This document shows, one piece after another, positions 8,390 through 16,479 of a DNA stretch of 35,817 nt. Positions within the stretch are counted from its first letter, which is position 1. Every line of letters starts with the position of its first letter. This DNA is from Acidaminococcaceae bacterium (GTDB taxonomy: Bacteria > Bacillota > Negativicutes > Acidaminococcales > Acidaminococcaceae): NCBI GenBank assembly GCA_944390935.1, contig CALXRU010000018.1, forward strand, positions 1-35,817. The letters are read 5' to 3'. Position numbers and translations under genes: made by a program. The notes beneath the pieces are model-generated. The model had not been told where the DNA came from. It made no database searches and saw only the letters and a program-made list of their open reading frames with translations.

Positions 8390-9301
8390 TTATTCGGTTA
8401 CAAAACTTACCCTTACCCTTTTGGTGTCGCTCATTACCTTATCGGGCAAATCAAGCTCCACTTCAATCGTTCCGTCCGAGCGCATTCTGCTCAAATCCAC
8501 TTCTTTGGTATGGATTGAAACCATGCTGTGCGCCACGGAAGGCTCTGCCAAGATGCTTACCTTTTCAGGGTCGCTGACGGCTTTCACCAGTTTTTTGCCG
8601 TCGGCAAGCTCGCCCGTCATGCTTACAACCACCGGCAGCTCAGTGCTTATCATCTGGCGCACCAGGCTTGCCTTAATGCTTACGTCGCCCGGCTCAATCA
8701 CCAAATCGTGCATTTCCGCGCCCGTATCGCTCAGCGCAACCAGATGGCTCTGCATTTCAAAATCGCGCTGCTTTTCGCTTACGTCAACCGGCGCGACAAC
8801 TTTAACCATGGAATCAAGCCTGTGCCCCGCACCGCGCACCGTAACCGTTTCCGGCTCGATGGACTGCCTGCTCAGGGCATAATCGTTGGAAGGCAGGCCG
8901 ATAACAACCGTTTCTACCGGCATCGTCCTTTCGCCTATTTTATCAAGGTACAGGTAAATGTTGTTGGGGTTAACCTCCACAACCTGTCCTTCAGGGAACT
9001 CGGCATTAACATGCACGTTCTGCTGTCCTACTTCAAGCCCTGCGCAGTCGATATAAGCCGTTACTTCTTTATCTGTAACGCCGCCGACAACGCTGCGCTG
9101 CCCGGTAACTTTAACCTTTACGTTATCCGGCGCGTTCAGCACAACCATGTCCTCCGCAACATTGCGCTGCTGTAATTTAACCACAAAATCGCGCTCAATC
9201 ACGGGGTTCTGCTCGCTCATAACATACAGCCACAATCCGCAGGCAACAAACAAGGTGACGATACGCGGAATTAAATTCTCACGCTCGAAAAACTGCTTCA
9301 T
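8390..9301 (-). CDS. cdaR: CdaA regulatory protein CdaR (YbbR-domain protein)
   Basis: CdaR is a membrane-anchored extracytoplasmic partner that modulates the diadenylate cyclase CdaA. The 303-aa protein has one N-terminal membrane helix (LIPRIVTLFVACGLWLYVMS) and then about three YbbR beta repeats on the outside (e.g. TVRGAGHRLDSMVKVVAPVDVS). Its start codon overlaps the cdaA stop (ATGA, 9298-9301), so the two are translationally coupled. Order and overlap are the same as in Bacillus and Listeria. Confidence 0.93.
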   Translation of the reverse strand: MKQFFERENLIPRIVTLFVACGLWLYVMSEQNPVIERDFVVKLQQRNVAEDMVVLNAPDNVKVKVTGQRSVVGGVTDKEVTAYIDCAGLEVGQQNVHVNAEFPEGQVVEVNPNNIYLYLDKIGERTMPVETVVIGLPSNDYALSRQSIEPETVTVRGAGHRLDSMVKVVAPVDVSEKQRDFEMQSHLVALSDTGAEMHDLVIEPGDVSIKASLVRQMISTELPVVVSMTGELADGKKLVKAVSDPEKVSILAEPSVAHSMVSIHTKEVDLSRMRSDGTIEVELDLPDKVMSDTKRVRVSFVTE

Positions 9302-10143
9302 TTTTTGTCACCTCTTAATTCGTCTATTTTTTCACGAAGAACCTGTTTAAAATCTGCCTTGGGGCGCGTAATGGAAGCCTTTAAAAACTCCTTCACGTCG
9401 TCCGCCGTTAAATAACGCTGCAAACTGCCGTTGCGCGCAAGGGAAATCGTGCCCGTTTCCTCGCTGACAACCAAAATAACGGCGTCAGACTGCTCCGAAA
9501 TGCCCAGCGCAGCACGGTGGCGCGTGCCAAGCTCCTGGCTTAAATTGCGCATCTCCGTCAGCGGAAGCAGGCAGCTTGCGGCAGCAATGCGGTTGCCGCG
9601 GATTATTACTGCGCCGTCATGCAGCGGCGTGTCTTTTTCAAAAATGTTCAGCAAAAGGCTGTCGCTGATGATACCGTCAATGGCAACGCCCGTTTCGATG
9701 CGTTCTTCAAGTCCGATTTCGCGCTCGATAACAATCAAAGCGCCCAGCTTGCGGCGCCCCATAACCACGGCGGCAGAAGTGATGGAGTTAACCATTTCGT
9801 CCACTTCGTACTCGTCCAGTTCGCCGTGCTTGCGGAACAAACGTCCGCGGCCAATCTGCTCCAGCGCGCGGCGCAGCTCCGGCTGAAATACAATCGGCAG
9901 CGCAACTATCAGCACCGTCATGCTTTTTTCCAGCACCCAGCTGATAACATGCAAATTAAGCCAGCGGCTGATAAACATAATCGCGCCCAGCGTTAAGAGG
10001 CCTTTAACAAGCACCGCAGCCCTGGTGTTTTTCAGCATTAAGTATATTCTGAAAAGAAAATACGCCACCACCAAAATATCTATCACATCAAGGATGCCGA
10101 TGGTTTTGATGAGGCTGTTAATATTTGTCAGCAAAAACATCAC
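9298..10143 (-). CDS. cdaA: Diadenylate cyclase CdaA (c-di-AMP synthase)
   Basis: The enzyme makes c-di-AMP from two ATP at the membrane. Three membrane helices occupy about residues 13-90 (IDILVVAYFLFRIYLML, LTLGAIMFISRWL, SMTVLIVALPIVF). The DAC domain follows with its two signature motifs, DGA at 176-178 (LHDGAVIIRGNRIAAASC) and RHR at 208-210 (GTRHRAALGISE). The 281-aa length is standard. The ribosome site is weak (GGGTG just before two adjacent ATGs), so the exact start is uncertain by one codon. It is the first gene of the cdaA-cdaR-dehydrogenase-glmM operon. Confidence 0.96.
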   Translation of the reverse strand: MMFLLTNINSLIKTIGILDVIDILVVAYFLFRIYLMLKNTRAAVLVKGLLTLGAIMFISRWLNLHVISWVLEKSMTVLIVALPIVFQPELRRALEQIGRGRLFRKHGELDEYEVDEMVNSITSAAVVMGRRKLGALIVIEREIGLEERIETGVAIDGIISDSLLLNIFEKDTPLHDGAVIIRGNRIAAASCLLPLTEMRNLSQELGTRHRAALGISEQSDAVILVVSEETGTISLARNGSLQRYLTADDVKEFLKASITRPKADFKQVLREKIDELRGDKK

Positions 10144-10167
10144 CCATTTCGTAAAAATACTACCATT

Positions 10168-10176
10168 ATTATATCA
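10168..10176 (-). promoter_or_regulatory. Extended -10 promoter element before cdaA
   Basis: The minus strand reads TGATATAAT 25-33 bases upstream of the cdaA start, an extended -10 (TGnTATAAT). No good -35 is seen 17 bases upstream, which is usual for extended -10 promoters. Confidence 0.6.
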
Positions 10177-10277
10177 AACATAACATTTATATTCTACGCC
10201 GTGGGGATATATTTTTAAAATTTTTCGCAAAGTTAAAATCTGCCAAGGCAAAAGGCGCAAAAAACTTTTTTACAAAC

Positions 10278-10306
10278 TTGCCATTTGCGGCAAAAACCAT
10301 TAAAAT
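10278..10306 (+). promoter_or_regulatory. Promoter of the uracil permease gene
   Basis: TTGCCA (-35), a 17-base spacer and TAAAAT (-10) lie about 37 bases upstream of the start codon. I see no attenuator or PyrR-type hairpin in the short leader. Confidence 0.7.
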
Positions 10307-10342
10307 ATTATAGGTTTAAAAAACAGAAAAGAGGTTATGTGC

Positions 10343-11593
10343 ATGGAAAAAAGAATCATCCAAGTTGAAGAACGCCCGCCCCTTGCGCTGAACATCCCGC
10401 TCAGTATCCAGCATCTGTTTGCAATGTTCGGCTCTACGGTGCTCGTTCCGTTTTTGTTTAACGTAAGCCCGACGACCTGCCTGTTTATGAACGGTATCGG
10501 CACGCTGCTGTATTTGTTCATCACCAAAGGGCGCATCCCGTCGTATCTCGGCTCCAGCTTCGCGTTCATCTCGCCGGTGCTGGCCATTATGGCAACCACT
10601 AGCTACCACGACGCGCAGTCCGGTTTTATCGTGTTCGGCATTATCTTTATTTTGTTTTCCGCACTTATCAAAGCTACCGGCACGGGCTGGATTGACGTTA
10701 TCTTCCCGCCTGCGTGCATGGGCGCCATCATCGCCGTTATCGGCCTTGAGCTTGCGCCGACCGCTGCCGGTATGGCAGGTTTGACGGGCGAAAACATCAA
10801 CCCCGACCACATTATCGTTTCCATGTTTACGCTTGCCGTAGCAATTATCGGCTCGGTTGCCTTCCGCGGCTTCCTCGGCATCATTCCGGTGCTGTTCGCC
10901 GTTATCTGCGGCTATATAATGGCGCTGTTTATGGGCCTTGTCGATTTAACGCCCGTCATCAATGCGCCATGGTTCCAGATTCCGCACTTCTACAGCCCGG
11001 TATTCAATCTGGACGCCATCTTAATCATCGCGCCTGCGGCGCTGGTTGTACTGGCTGAACACATCGGCCATTTGGTTGTAACCGGCAACATTGTTGAGCG
11101 CGACCTGATTAAAGACCCGGGGCTGTCCCGCTCGCTGTTTGCGGACGGCTGCTCCAACATTCTGTCCGGCTTCTTCGGCGCAACGCCTAACACCACTTAC
11201 GGTGAAAACATCGGCGTTATGGCCATCACCAAAGTTTACAGCGTGTGGGTAATCGGCGGCGCGGCAGTGCTTGCCATTCTGCTCAGCTTCATCGGCAAGC
11301 TGTCCGAACTCATCCACAGCATCCCCGTGCCGGTAATGGGCGGCGTGTGCATCCTGCTGTTCGGCGTTATCGCTGCCAGCGGCCTGCGCGTACTGGTTGA
11401 AAGCAAGGTTGATTACAGCAAATCCTCCAACCTTGTTATGACCGCCGTTATCATGATTATCGGCCTGTCCGGCGCAAAACTTACCTTCGGCACCATCAGC
11501 GTGCAGGGCATGGTTCTGGCAACGCTTGTAGCCATCGTGCTCAGCGTAACCTTCAAAATCCTCGACCGCCTCGGATTTTTGAACCACATCTAA
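10343..11593 (+). CDS. uraA: Uracil permease (nucleobase:cation symporter 2 family)
   Basis: This is a membrane transporter that imports uracil, and possibly xanthine, with protons. The 416-aa protein has about 12-14 hydrophobic segments. It carries NCS2 signatures: LSIQHLFAMFGSTVLVPFL near the N-terminus, SYLGSSFAFISP around residue 60, LAEHIGHL, and GFFGATPNTTYGENIGVMAITKVYS, the family's most conserved stretch. I start at the second ATG because GAGG lies 8 bases before it but only 2 before the first. The gene has its own promoter and terminator. The UraA-like N-terminus favours uracil over xanthine, without proof. Confidence 0.92.
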   Translation: MEKRIIQVEERPPLALNIPLSIQHLFAMFGSTVLVPFLFNVSPTTCLFMNGIGTLLYLFITKGRIPSYLGSSFAFISPVLAIMATTSYHDAQSGFIVFGIIFILFSALIKATGTGWIDVIFPPACMGAIIAVIGLELAPTAAGMAGLTGENINPDHIIVSMFTLAVAIIGSVAFRGFLGIIPVLFAVICGYIMALFMGLVDLTPVINAPWFQIPHFYSPVFNLDAILIIAPAALVVLAEHIGHLVVTGNIVERDLIKDPGLSRSLFADGCSNILSGFFGATPNTTYGENIGVMAITKVYSVWVIGGAAVLAILLSFIGKLSELIHSIPVPVMGGVCILLFGVIAASGLRVLVESKVDYSKSSNLVMTAVIMIIGLSGAKLTFGTISVQGMVLATLVAIVLSVTFKILDRLGFLNHI

Positions 11594-11601
11594 AAAATAC
11601 C

Positions 11602-11639
11602 AAAAGCAGGTTAACTTTTACGGTTAGCCTGCTTTTTTT
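11602..11639 (+). terminator. Terminator of uraA
   Basis: AAGCAGG-TTAAC pairs with GTTAG-CCTGCTT, followed by a run of seven T. It lies 9 bases after the stop codon. Confidence 0.9.
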
Positions 11640-11650
11640 ATGCGCGCGTA

Positions 11651-11680
11651 TTGTTTTTATCCCGCCCTAGCGGATATAAT
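11651..11680 (+). promoter_or_regulatory. Promoter of the DUF6125-like gene
   Basis: TTGTTT (-35), 18 bases, and TATAAT (-10), with a second TATAAT overlapping just downstream (11681-11686). The second -10 would put the start of transcription almost at the ribosome site AAGGAGG. Confidence 0.45.
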
Positions 11681-11700
11681 TATAATAAGGAGGCGGTTTT

Positions 11701-12216
11701 ATGGTTAACGAAACTTTAAAGGATTACAGCAAGGAACAGCTGATTGAACTGATAGAAAACTACTGCAAAAACTGGCTGGCGATGGACGGCGTGTGGTTTC
11801 AGTCCGTAGAACAAAAATACGGCATGGACGAAGCCATGGAGCACGACTGCGCCATTTGGGAGAAGTTTACCGTTATTGAAGCCAAACGCATTAAAGCCTT
11901 TTTAAACCTGCCGGATAACGCCGGTATTGAAGGCCTGAAGCAGGCGTTAAAGCTGCGTTTGTACGCCAACATTAACCGCGATGAGATTATTGTGGAAGGC
12001 AACACGCTGACCTACCGCACTACGGAATGCCGCGTGCAGCACGCCCGCACAAGCAAGGGCATGGAACTGCACCCGTGCAAAAGCGTGGGCATTATTGAAT
12101 ACGGCCTGTTTGCCAAAACGATTGACAGCCGCTTTACCTGCGAGTGCGTAAGCTGCTACCCCGATATTACCGACAATACCTGCCACTGTGCGTGGAAGTT
12201 TACTCTTGCGGATTAG
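11701..12216 (+). CDS. Small cysteine-rich cytoplasmic protein, DUF6125 / ATC-hydrolase-like
   Basis: The 171-aa protein has no signal peptide. Its N-terminal helical part (YSKEQLIELIENYCKNWLAMDG, read with the following WFQSVEQKYG) and its C-terminal cysteine cluster (TTECRVQHARTSKG, HPCKSVG, CECVSCYPD, CHCAWKF) resemble the DUF6125 group. That group is distantly related to L-2-amino-thiazoline-4-carboxylate hydrolase. The cysteines could bind metal or be catalytic. AAGGAGG lies 7 bases before the ATG. The last 17 bases overlap the end of the convergent secreted-protein gene. The family link is from memory of the pattern and moderate; the function is unknown. Confidence 0.75.
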   Translation: MVNETLKDYSKEQLIELIENYCKNWLAMDGVWFQSVEQKYGMDEAMEHDCAIWEKFTVIEAKRIKAFLNLPDNAGIEGLKQALKLRLYANINRDEIIVEGNTLTYRTTECRVQHARTSKGMELHPCKSVGIIEYGLFAKTIDSRFTCECVSCYPDITDNTCHCAWKFTLAD

Positions 12217-12976
12217 ACGGCATTTTTTCCGCGCCGCTTTCCGTAAATTTATATTCTGTTTTTTCTTCAAGCGTCGTTACTGTGCCGCCCGTTTTCCACG
12301 GTGCGGCTTTTTTTATTGTGCCTGCGGTTACATTGCCCGCTTCGTCAAAATACACGCAGGTTTCTTTTTTAAATTCCACAAAACCGGCGTTGGCATTGTC
12401 CGCCATGTTCTGCTGCCAAAAGGCCGGACGCAGCTCCGTGTCCTCCGCCAGCGTGCCTGTTTTAACGGCGCCGCTGTCATAAAACTCCAGAATGCTGCTG
12501 TCGTCAAAAGTTACAAAGCCGTACTGCCCGTCGCCCAGCGCAATGGTCGCCTTGCCCGCAACCGTGCCGCTTAAAACCGTGCCCTGCGTGCTGAACGTAA
12601 CGGCGGTGTTATCCTTGTAGCGCAAATGCCCGTAGCTTGAAAGCGCAATGTTGTACACGCCGCCCGGCCAGTAGCGGTGGTGACGCGGAAACCAGCCTCC
12701 GCCCGTGTAAGCAGAAACAAAATAATGGTCGTTAATAATGCGCTGCCAGCCGTGCGGGCGCAGGTAAGTATCGTCTGCCAGCGTCCCGCTGATAACCTCG
12801 CCGTTATCGTTTAAACGCACGGCAGTGTTCTTTTTAAACTTTATCGTTTCACCGACGCTCCACCCTTGCGGATGCAGCTCGGTGTTCTTATCCAGCGTGC
12901 GGCTTGTTGCGGCAAAGGCTGTGCCAGCAACCGCAAAGCACAACAGCATAACAAATATAATCAACCTTTTCAGCAT
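12200..12976 (-). CDS. Secreted repeat protein of unknown function
   Basis: An N-terminal signal peptide (MLKRLIIFVMLLCFAVAGTAFA) is followed by about four degenerate repeats of ~25-30 residues with the pattern x-V-x-F-x(3)-G-x-V-x(2)-GTLA-x-DT-x-LRP-x(2)-W. Examples are NGEVISGTLADDTYLRPHGW, STQGTVLSGTVAG, DSGAVKTGTLAEDTELRPAF and EAGNVTAGTIKKA. A Trp/His/Tyr-rich insert (GGGWFPRHHRYWPGG) interrupts repeats 1 and 2. The ATG at 12976 was chosen because AAGAGG is 8 bases upstream; earlier GTG and ATG codons are too close to it. The protein is probably periplasmic. I do not recognise the family; the repeats recall MORN-like beta strands only loosely. Confidence 0.75.
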   Translation of the reverse strand: MLKRLIIFVMLLCFAVAGTAFAATSRTLDKNTELHPQGWSVGETIKFKKNTAVRLNDNGEVISGTLADDTYLRPHGWQRIINDHYFVSAYTGGGWFPRHHRYWPGGVYNIALSSYGHLRYKDNTAVTFSTQGTVLSGTVAGKATIALGDGQYGFVTFDDSSILEFYDSGAVKTGTLAEDTELRPAFWQQNMADNANAGFVEFKKETCVYFDEAGNVTAGTIKKAAPWKTGGTVTTLEEKTEYKFTESGAEKMPSNPQE

Positions 12977-13073
12977 TATCATCACCTCTTGTTTTTATTG
13001 TACAATTTTGGGAATGAAAATGTTGTGAAAAAATTAAAAATTATGCTTTGGCTGAATAAGTTAGTTTACGCAC

Positions 13074-13111
13074 AAAAGCCCCCGTACTTAATTGTACGGA
13101 GGCTTTTTATT
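13074..13111 (-). terminator. Terminator of the trp operon
   Basis: On the minus strand AAAAGCCTCCGTAC pairs with GTACGGGGGCTTTT around AATTAA. The U-tract follows directly, and the structure begins within a few bases of the trpA stop codon. Confidence 0.88.
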
Positions 13112-13114
13112 TTT

Positions 13115-13897
13115 TCACTCCACCCCATGCACGGCGGTTGCCATTTGTTTTACGTAGTCCGTTAAGGGTTCAAGGCAGTTTTCGCCGTGTTCACCTATTA
13201 TTTGCACCACGGCGCTGCCAACTATTGCGCCGTCGCTGATTGCTGCAATTTCGCGGGCCTGCTGCGGCGTGGCAATGCCAAAGCCTACTGCTGCCGGTAC
13301 GTCCGTCACTTCGCGTATTTTGCGTACAATGGCGGCAATGTCCGTCGTTATGTCCTGCCGCACGCCGGTTACGCCCAGCGACGATACGATATACACATAT
13401 CCCTGCGCTTCTTTGGCAATCATTTTAATGCGCTCGTCGGAAGTCGGCGCTACCAGCGGAATCAAATCCACGCCATACTGCCTGCACAATCCTGCAAGCT
13501 CCGCCTTTTCCTCATAAGGCACGTCCGGCACGATAATGCCGTCCACGCCGGTGCTTTGGCAGGCTGCCATAAATTTTTCCGTTCCGTAGGTAAAAATGGG
13601 GTTCACATAAGTTAAAAACACCAGCGGCACGTTTGTTTCTTTGCGTACTTCTGCCAGCATGGCAAAAATTTTATCGGTAGTCGTGCCCGCCGCCAAAGCG
13701 CGGATATTAGCCGCCTGTATTACTTCTCCCTCCGCTACCGGGTCGGAAAACGGTATGCCTAATTCGATAATATCCGCCCCGGCGTTTGCCATGGCAACAA
13801 TTAACCGGCGCGTTGTTTCAAGGTCAGGGTCGCCCGCCGTGATGAACGGGATAAAGCATTTGTGCTGTTTTTGAAAGGCTGCCGCTATTTTACTCAT
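13115..13897 (-). CDS. trpA: Tryptophan synthase alpha chain
   Basis: The alpha subunit splits indole-3-glycerol phosphate into indole and glyceraldehyde-3-phosphate; indole then passes to TrpB. The 260-aa TIM barrel starts MSKIAAAF. The ATG at 13897 has GGTGG 6 bases upstream and overlaps the trpB end by 8 bases. The catalytic Glu of ELGIPFSDP is residue 45 (Glu49 of Salmonella). At the position of Salmonella Asp60 the sequence reads PVAEGEVI, so Glu56 replaces the usual Asp. The phosphate-binding loops ([15 protein letters not shown]) are present. It is the last gene of trpDCFBA. Confidence 0.96.
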   Translation of the reverse strand: MSKIAAAFQKQHKCFIPFITAGDPDLETTRRLIVAMANAGADIIELGIPFSDPVAEGEVIQAANIRALAAGTTTDKIFAMLAEVRKETNVPLVFLTYVNPIFTYGTEKFMAACQSTGVDGIIVPDVPYEEKAELAGLCRQYGVDLIPLVAPTSDERIKMIAKEAQGYVYIVSSLGVTGVRQDITTDIAAIVRKIREVTDVPAAVGFGIATPQQAREIAAISDGAIVGSAVVQIIGEHGENCLEPLTDYVKQMATAVHGVE

Positions 13898-15083
13898 GCA
13901 AATCCACCCCCATGTATCTGGCAATGGCCGCCACGTCTTTATCGCCGCGGCCGGAAACATTTACTACGATGATTTTATCTTTCGGCAGGGTTGGCGCCAG
14001 CTTTTGCGCGTAAGCAATAGCGTGGGCGCTTTCGATTGCCGGAATAATGCCTTCCGTGCGTGAAAGGTAGCTGAACGCCGCTACCGCTTCGCCGTCGGTA
14101 GCCGATACGTACTGCGCGCGCCCTGTGTCGTACAGTTCGGCGTGTTCCGGCCCGATGCCCGGGTAATCAAGCCCGGCGGAAATGCTGTACACCGGTGCAA
14201 TCTGCCCGTATTCGTCCTGCAAAAAGTAGGATTTCATGCCGTGGAAGATGCCGATGCTGCCGCGCGCGATTGTCGCTGCCGTTTCCGCAGTGTTTACGCC
14301 GCGCCCTGCGGCTTCCACACCGATGAGCTGCACCTCTTTGTCCGGTATAAAATCGTAAAACAGGCCCATGGCATTGCTGCCGCCGCCGACGCAAGCCATT
14401 ACGACATCGGGCAGGCGTCCTTCTTTTTCCAGCATCTGCGCTTTTACTTCCCTGCCGATAACGCTCTGGAAATCGCGCACCATGGCGGGGTACGGGTGCG
14501 GGCCCATAACACTGCCCAGCACATAATAAGTATCGTTGACATTTGCCGTCCACTGGCGCATGGCTTCGTTAACGGCATCCTTCAAGGTTTTGGTGCCGCT
14601 GTCCACGGCCACAACCTTTGCGCCCAAAAGCTGCATGCGGAACACGTTCAGCGCCTGGCGTTCGGTATCCTCGCGCCCCATATAAACCGTACATTCCATG
14701 TCCATCAGCGCGGCCGCCGTTGCCGTTGCCACGCCGTGCTGCCCTGCGCCGGTTTCTGCCAATACACGCTTTTTGCCCATTTTTTTAGCCAGCAGCACCT
14801 GCCCCAGCACGTTATTAATCTTGTGCGAGCCGGTGTGGTTCAAGTCCTCGCGTTTTAAATAAATCTTCGCGCCGCCCAAATCCTTCGTCATTTTTTCCGC
14901 ATAGTACAAAAGCGAAGGACGGTTGGCGTAATCGTGGTACAAAGCCTGCAATTCTTTGTTGAACTGCGGGTCGTTTTTATAATATTCGTAAGCCGCTTCC
15001 AGCTCCAGCACTGCATTCATCAAAGTTTCGGGTATGTACTGCCCGCCGTGCACGCCGTATCTTCCTTTAGTCATGTCGTTCAT
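13890..15083 (-). CDS. trpB: Tryptophan synthase beta chain
   Basis: This PLP enzyme condenses indole with serine to give tryptophan. The 397-aa length is normal. The PLP lysine is Lys88 in HTGSHKINN, followed by [17 protein letters not shown], which closes the active site, and the phosphate-binding GGGSNAMG. The sequence is of the TrpB1 type that partners TrpA. The first ATG overlaps the trpF stop (ATGA); a second ATG at 15074 is possible, since AAAGG touches the first one. Confidence 0.97.
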   Translation of the reverse strand: MNDMTKGRYGVHGGQYIPETLMNAVLELEAAYEYYKNDPQFNKELQALYHDYANRPSLLYYAEKMTKDLGGAKIYLKREDLNHTGSHKINNVLGQVLLAKKMGKKRVLAETGAGQHGVATATAAALMDMECTVYMGREDTERQALNVFRMQLLGAKVVAVDSGTKTLKDAVNEAMRQWTANVNDTYYVLGSVMGPHPYPAMVRDFQSVIGREVKAQMLEKEGRLPDVVMACVGGGSNAMGLFYDFIPDKEVQLIGVEAAGRGVNTAETAATIARGSIGIFHGMKSYFLQDEYGQIAPVYSISAGLDYPGIGPEHAELYDTGRAQYVSATDGEAVAAFSYLSRTEGIIPAIESAHAIAYAQKLAPTLPKDKIIVVNVSGRGDKDVAAIARYMGVDLHE

Positions 15084-15697
15084 CCTTTCACCTGTTTTAT
15101 AAACCCTTTTATCTTCGCCGCATCTTTGCCGCCGTCCGTTTCCACGCCGCCGCTTACATCTGCCGCAAACGGCTTTAAACCTTTCAAAGCGCAGCGCACG
15201 TTATCTGCGTTAAGCCCGCCGGCGATAAAGTATGGTTTATGTATTTTAACGCCCTTTAACAGCTGCGTATTAAACTGCCTGCCCGTGCCGCCGTAGGCGG
15301 ATTGGCTGTAAGTGTCGAACAGCAGGTAATCGCAGTTGTAATAATCGGCGCGTTTGATATCATTTTCATCCTGCACGCGCACGGCTTTGATTATGGGCAG
15401 CTTACATATTTTTTTAAGCTCTGCGATATAAGCGTTGCCCTCGTCGCCGTGCAGCTGCACCAAATCTATAATGCCAATTTCCGCAGCGGCGGCAATTTCT
15501 TCAACCGGCGCGTTGACGAACACGCCCACGGTTTTGATGTGCCTGTTCAGCGCCGCTTTAAGCCGCCGCGCCACGATGAGGCTGACGTACCTTTTGCTGA
15601 GCGGGTAGAACACAAAGCCTGCAAAATCCGGCTTGTGCTTATTAACCGCCTGCACGTCCTGCAAGTTTTTAATGCCGCAAATTTTTACCTTAACCAT
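15080..15697 (-). CDS. trpF: Phosphoribosylanthranilate isomerase
   Basis: The enzyme isomerises N-(5-phosphoribosyl)anthranilate to the ribulose compound (CdRP). The 205-aa barrel starts [10 protein letters not shown], with the catalytic Cys at residue 7. The second catalytic residue is the Asp of [13 protein letters not shown], and [10 protein letters not shown] and DVSGGVE bind phosphate. I use the ATG at 15697, which has AGGTG 6 bases upstream; an in-frame GTG 9 bases earlier lies inside that site. It overlaps trpC by 8 bases. Confidence 0.96.
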   Translation of the reverse strand: MVKVKICGIKNLQDVQAVNKHKPDFAGFVFYPLSKRYVSLIVARRLKAALNRHIKTVGVFVNAPVEEIAAAAEIGIIDLVQLHGDEGNAYIAELKKICKLPIIKAVRVQDENDIKRADYYNCDYLLFDTYSQSAYGGTGRQFNTQLLKGVKIHKPYFIAGGLNADNVRCALKGLKPFAADVSGGVETDGGKDAAKIKGFIKQVKG

Positions 15698-16475
15698 GCC
15701 ACTCACCTGCCAGCTGCGCCAACGTTGCCCTTACATTGCCGCTGCGCATTAAGGTTTCGCCAATCAGCACCGCGTCCGCGCCTGCTGCTTCAAGCTCGGC
15801 CACATCGCTGCGGGTTTTAATGCCGCTTTCCGCCACAAAGGTTATGCCGGGCGGCACCAGCTTTTTCAGCCGTATGCTTGTGGTTAAATCCACCGTAAAA
15901 TCGCGCAGGTTGCGGTTGTTCACGCTGATGATTTCCGCACCGGCATTCAGCGCTGCTGCCAGCTCCGCCTCGTCATGCACTTCGGTTAAAGCGTCAAGCC
16001 CCAGGCTTTTGGTTATAGCAAGGTATTCTTTCAGTTCGCCTGCGTCCAGCAGTGCCGTTATTAAAAGCACGGCGTCCGCGCCGATGATTTTTGCTTCGTA
16101 AATCTGTGCCGGGCTGACTGTAAAATCCTTGCGCAGCACCGGCAGGCTGACGTTTTTGCTAATCTGCGTTAAGTATTCGTTACTGCCCAAAAAGTAGTTT
16201 GGTTCGGTCAGGCAGCTTATTGCCGCTACGCCTGCCGCTTCGTACTCCTTCGCCTGCTGCACTGGGTTAAACTCTTTGGCAATCAGCCCTTTAGAGGGCG
16301 ACGCCTTTTTTACCTCGCAGATAAAGGAGATTCCTTTTTGCTTCAATGCTCCGGCAAAGCCTCTGTTCGTTTTTGGCATGGCTTCCGCCTCGCGCCTTAA
16401 AGCGTTTAAGCCGTATTTATTTATCAGTTCCGCGGCGCGCTCCCTGCTTGCTGCCGCCAAAGTATCTAGAATCAT
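15690..16475 (-). CDS. trpC: Indole-3-glycerol phosphate synthase
   Basis: The enzyme closes the indole ring from CdRP with loss of CO2. The 261-aa single-function barrel shows FICEVKKASPSKG (catalytic lysine) around residues 51-63, VLRKDFTVSPAQIYEA, VNNRNLRDF, FVAESGI and GADAVLIGETLM. It is separated from trpD by 4 bases; GGGTGAGAG, inside the end of trpD, serves as ribosome site. TrpC and TrpF are separate here, unlike the fused E. coli protein. Confidence 0.97.
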   Translation of the reverse strand: MILDTLAAASRERAAELINKYGLNALRREAEAMPKTNRGFAGALKQKGISFICEVKKASPSKGLIAKEFNPVQQAKEYEAAGVAAISCLTEPNYFLGSNEYLTQISKNVSLPVLRKDFTVSPAQIYEAKIIGADAVLLITALLDAGELKEYLAITKSLGLDALTEVHDEAELAAALNAGAEIISVNNRNLRDFTVDLTTSIRLKKLVPPGITFVAESGIKTRSDVAELEAAGADAVLIGETLMRSGNVRATLAQLAGEWHG

Positions 16476-16479
16476 GCTC

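Noticed and set aside
10184..10336. Riboswitch or pyrimidine attenuator before uraA
   Set aside because: The leader after the promoter is only about 30 bases and holds no terminator/antiterminator pair.
13898..13960. N-terminal extension of trpA up to 13960
   Set aside because: It reads through the end of trpB in another frame; the ATG at 13897 has a ribosome site and matches the family start.
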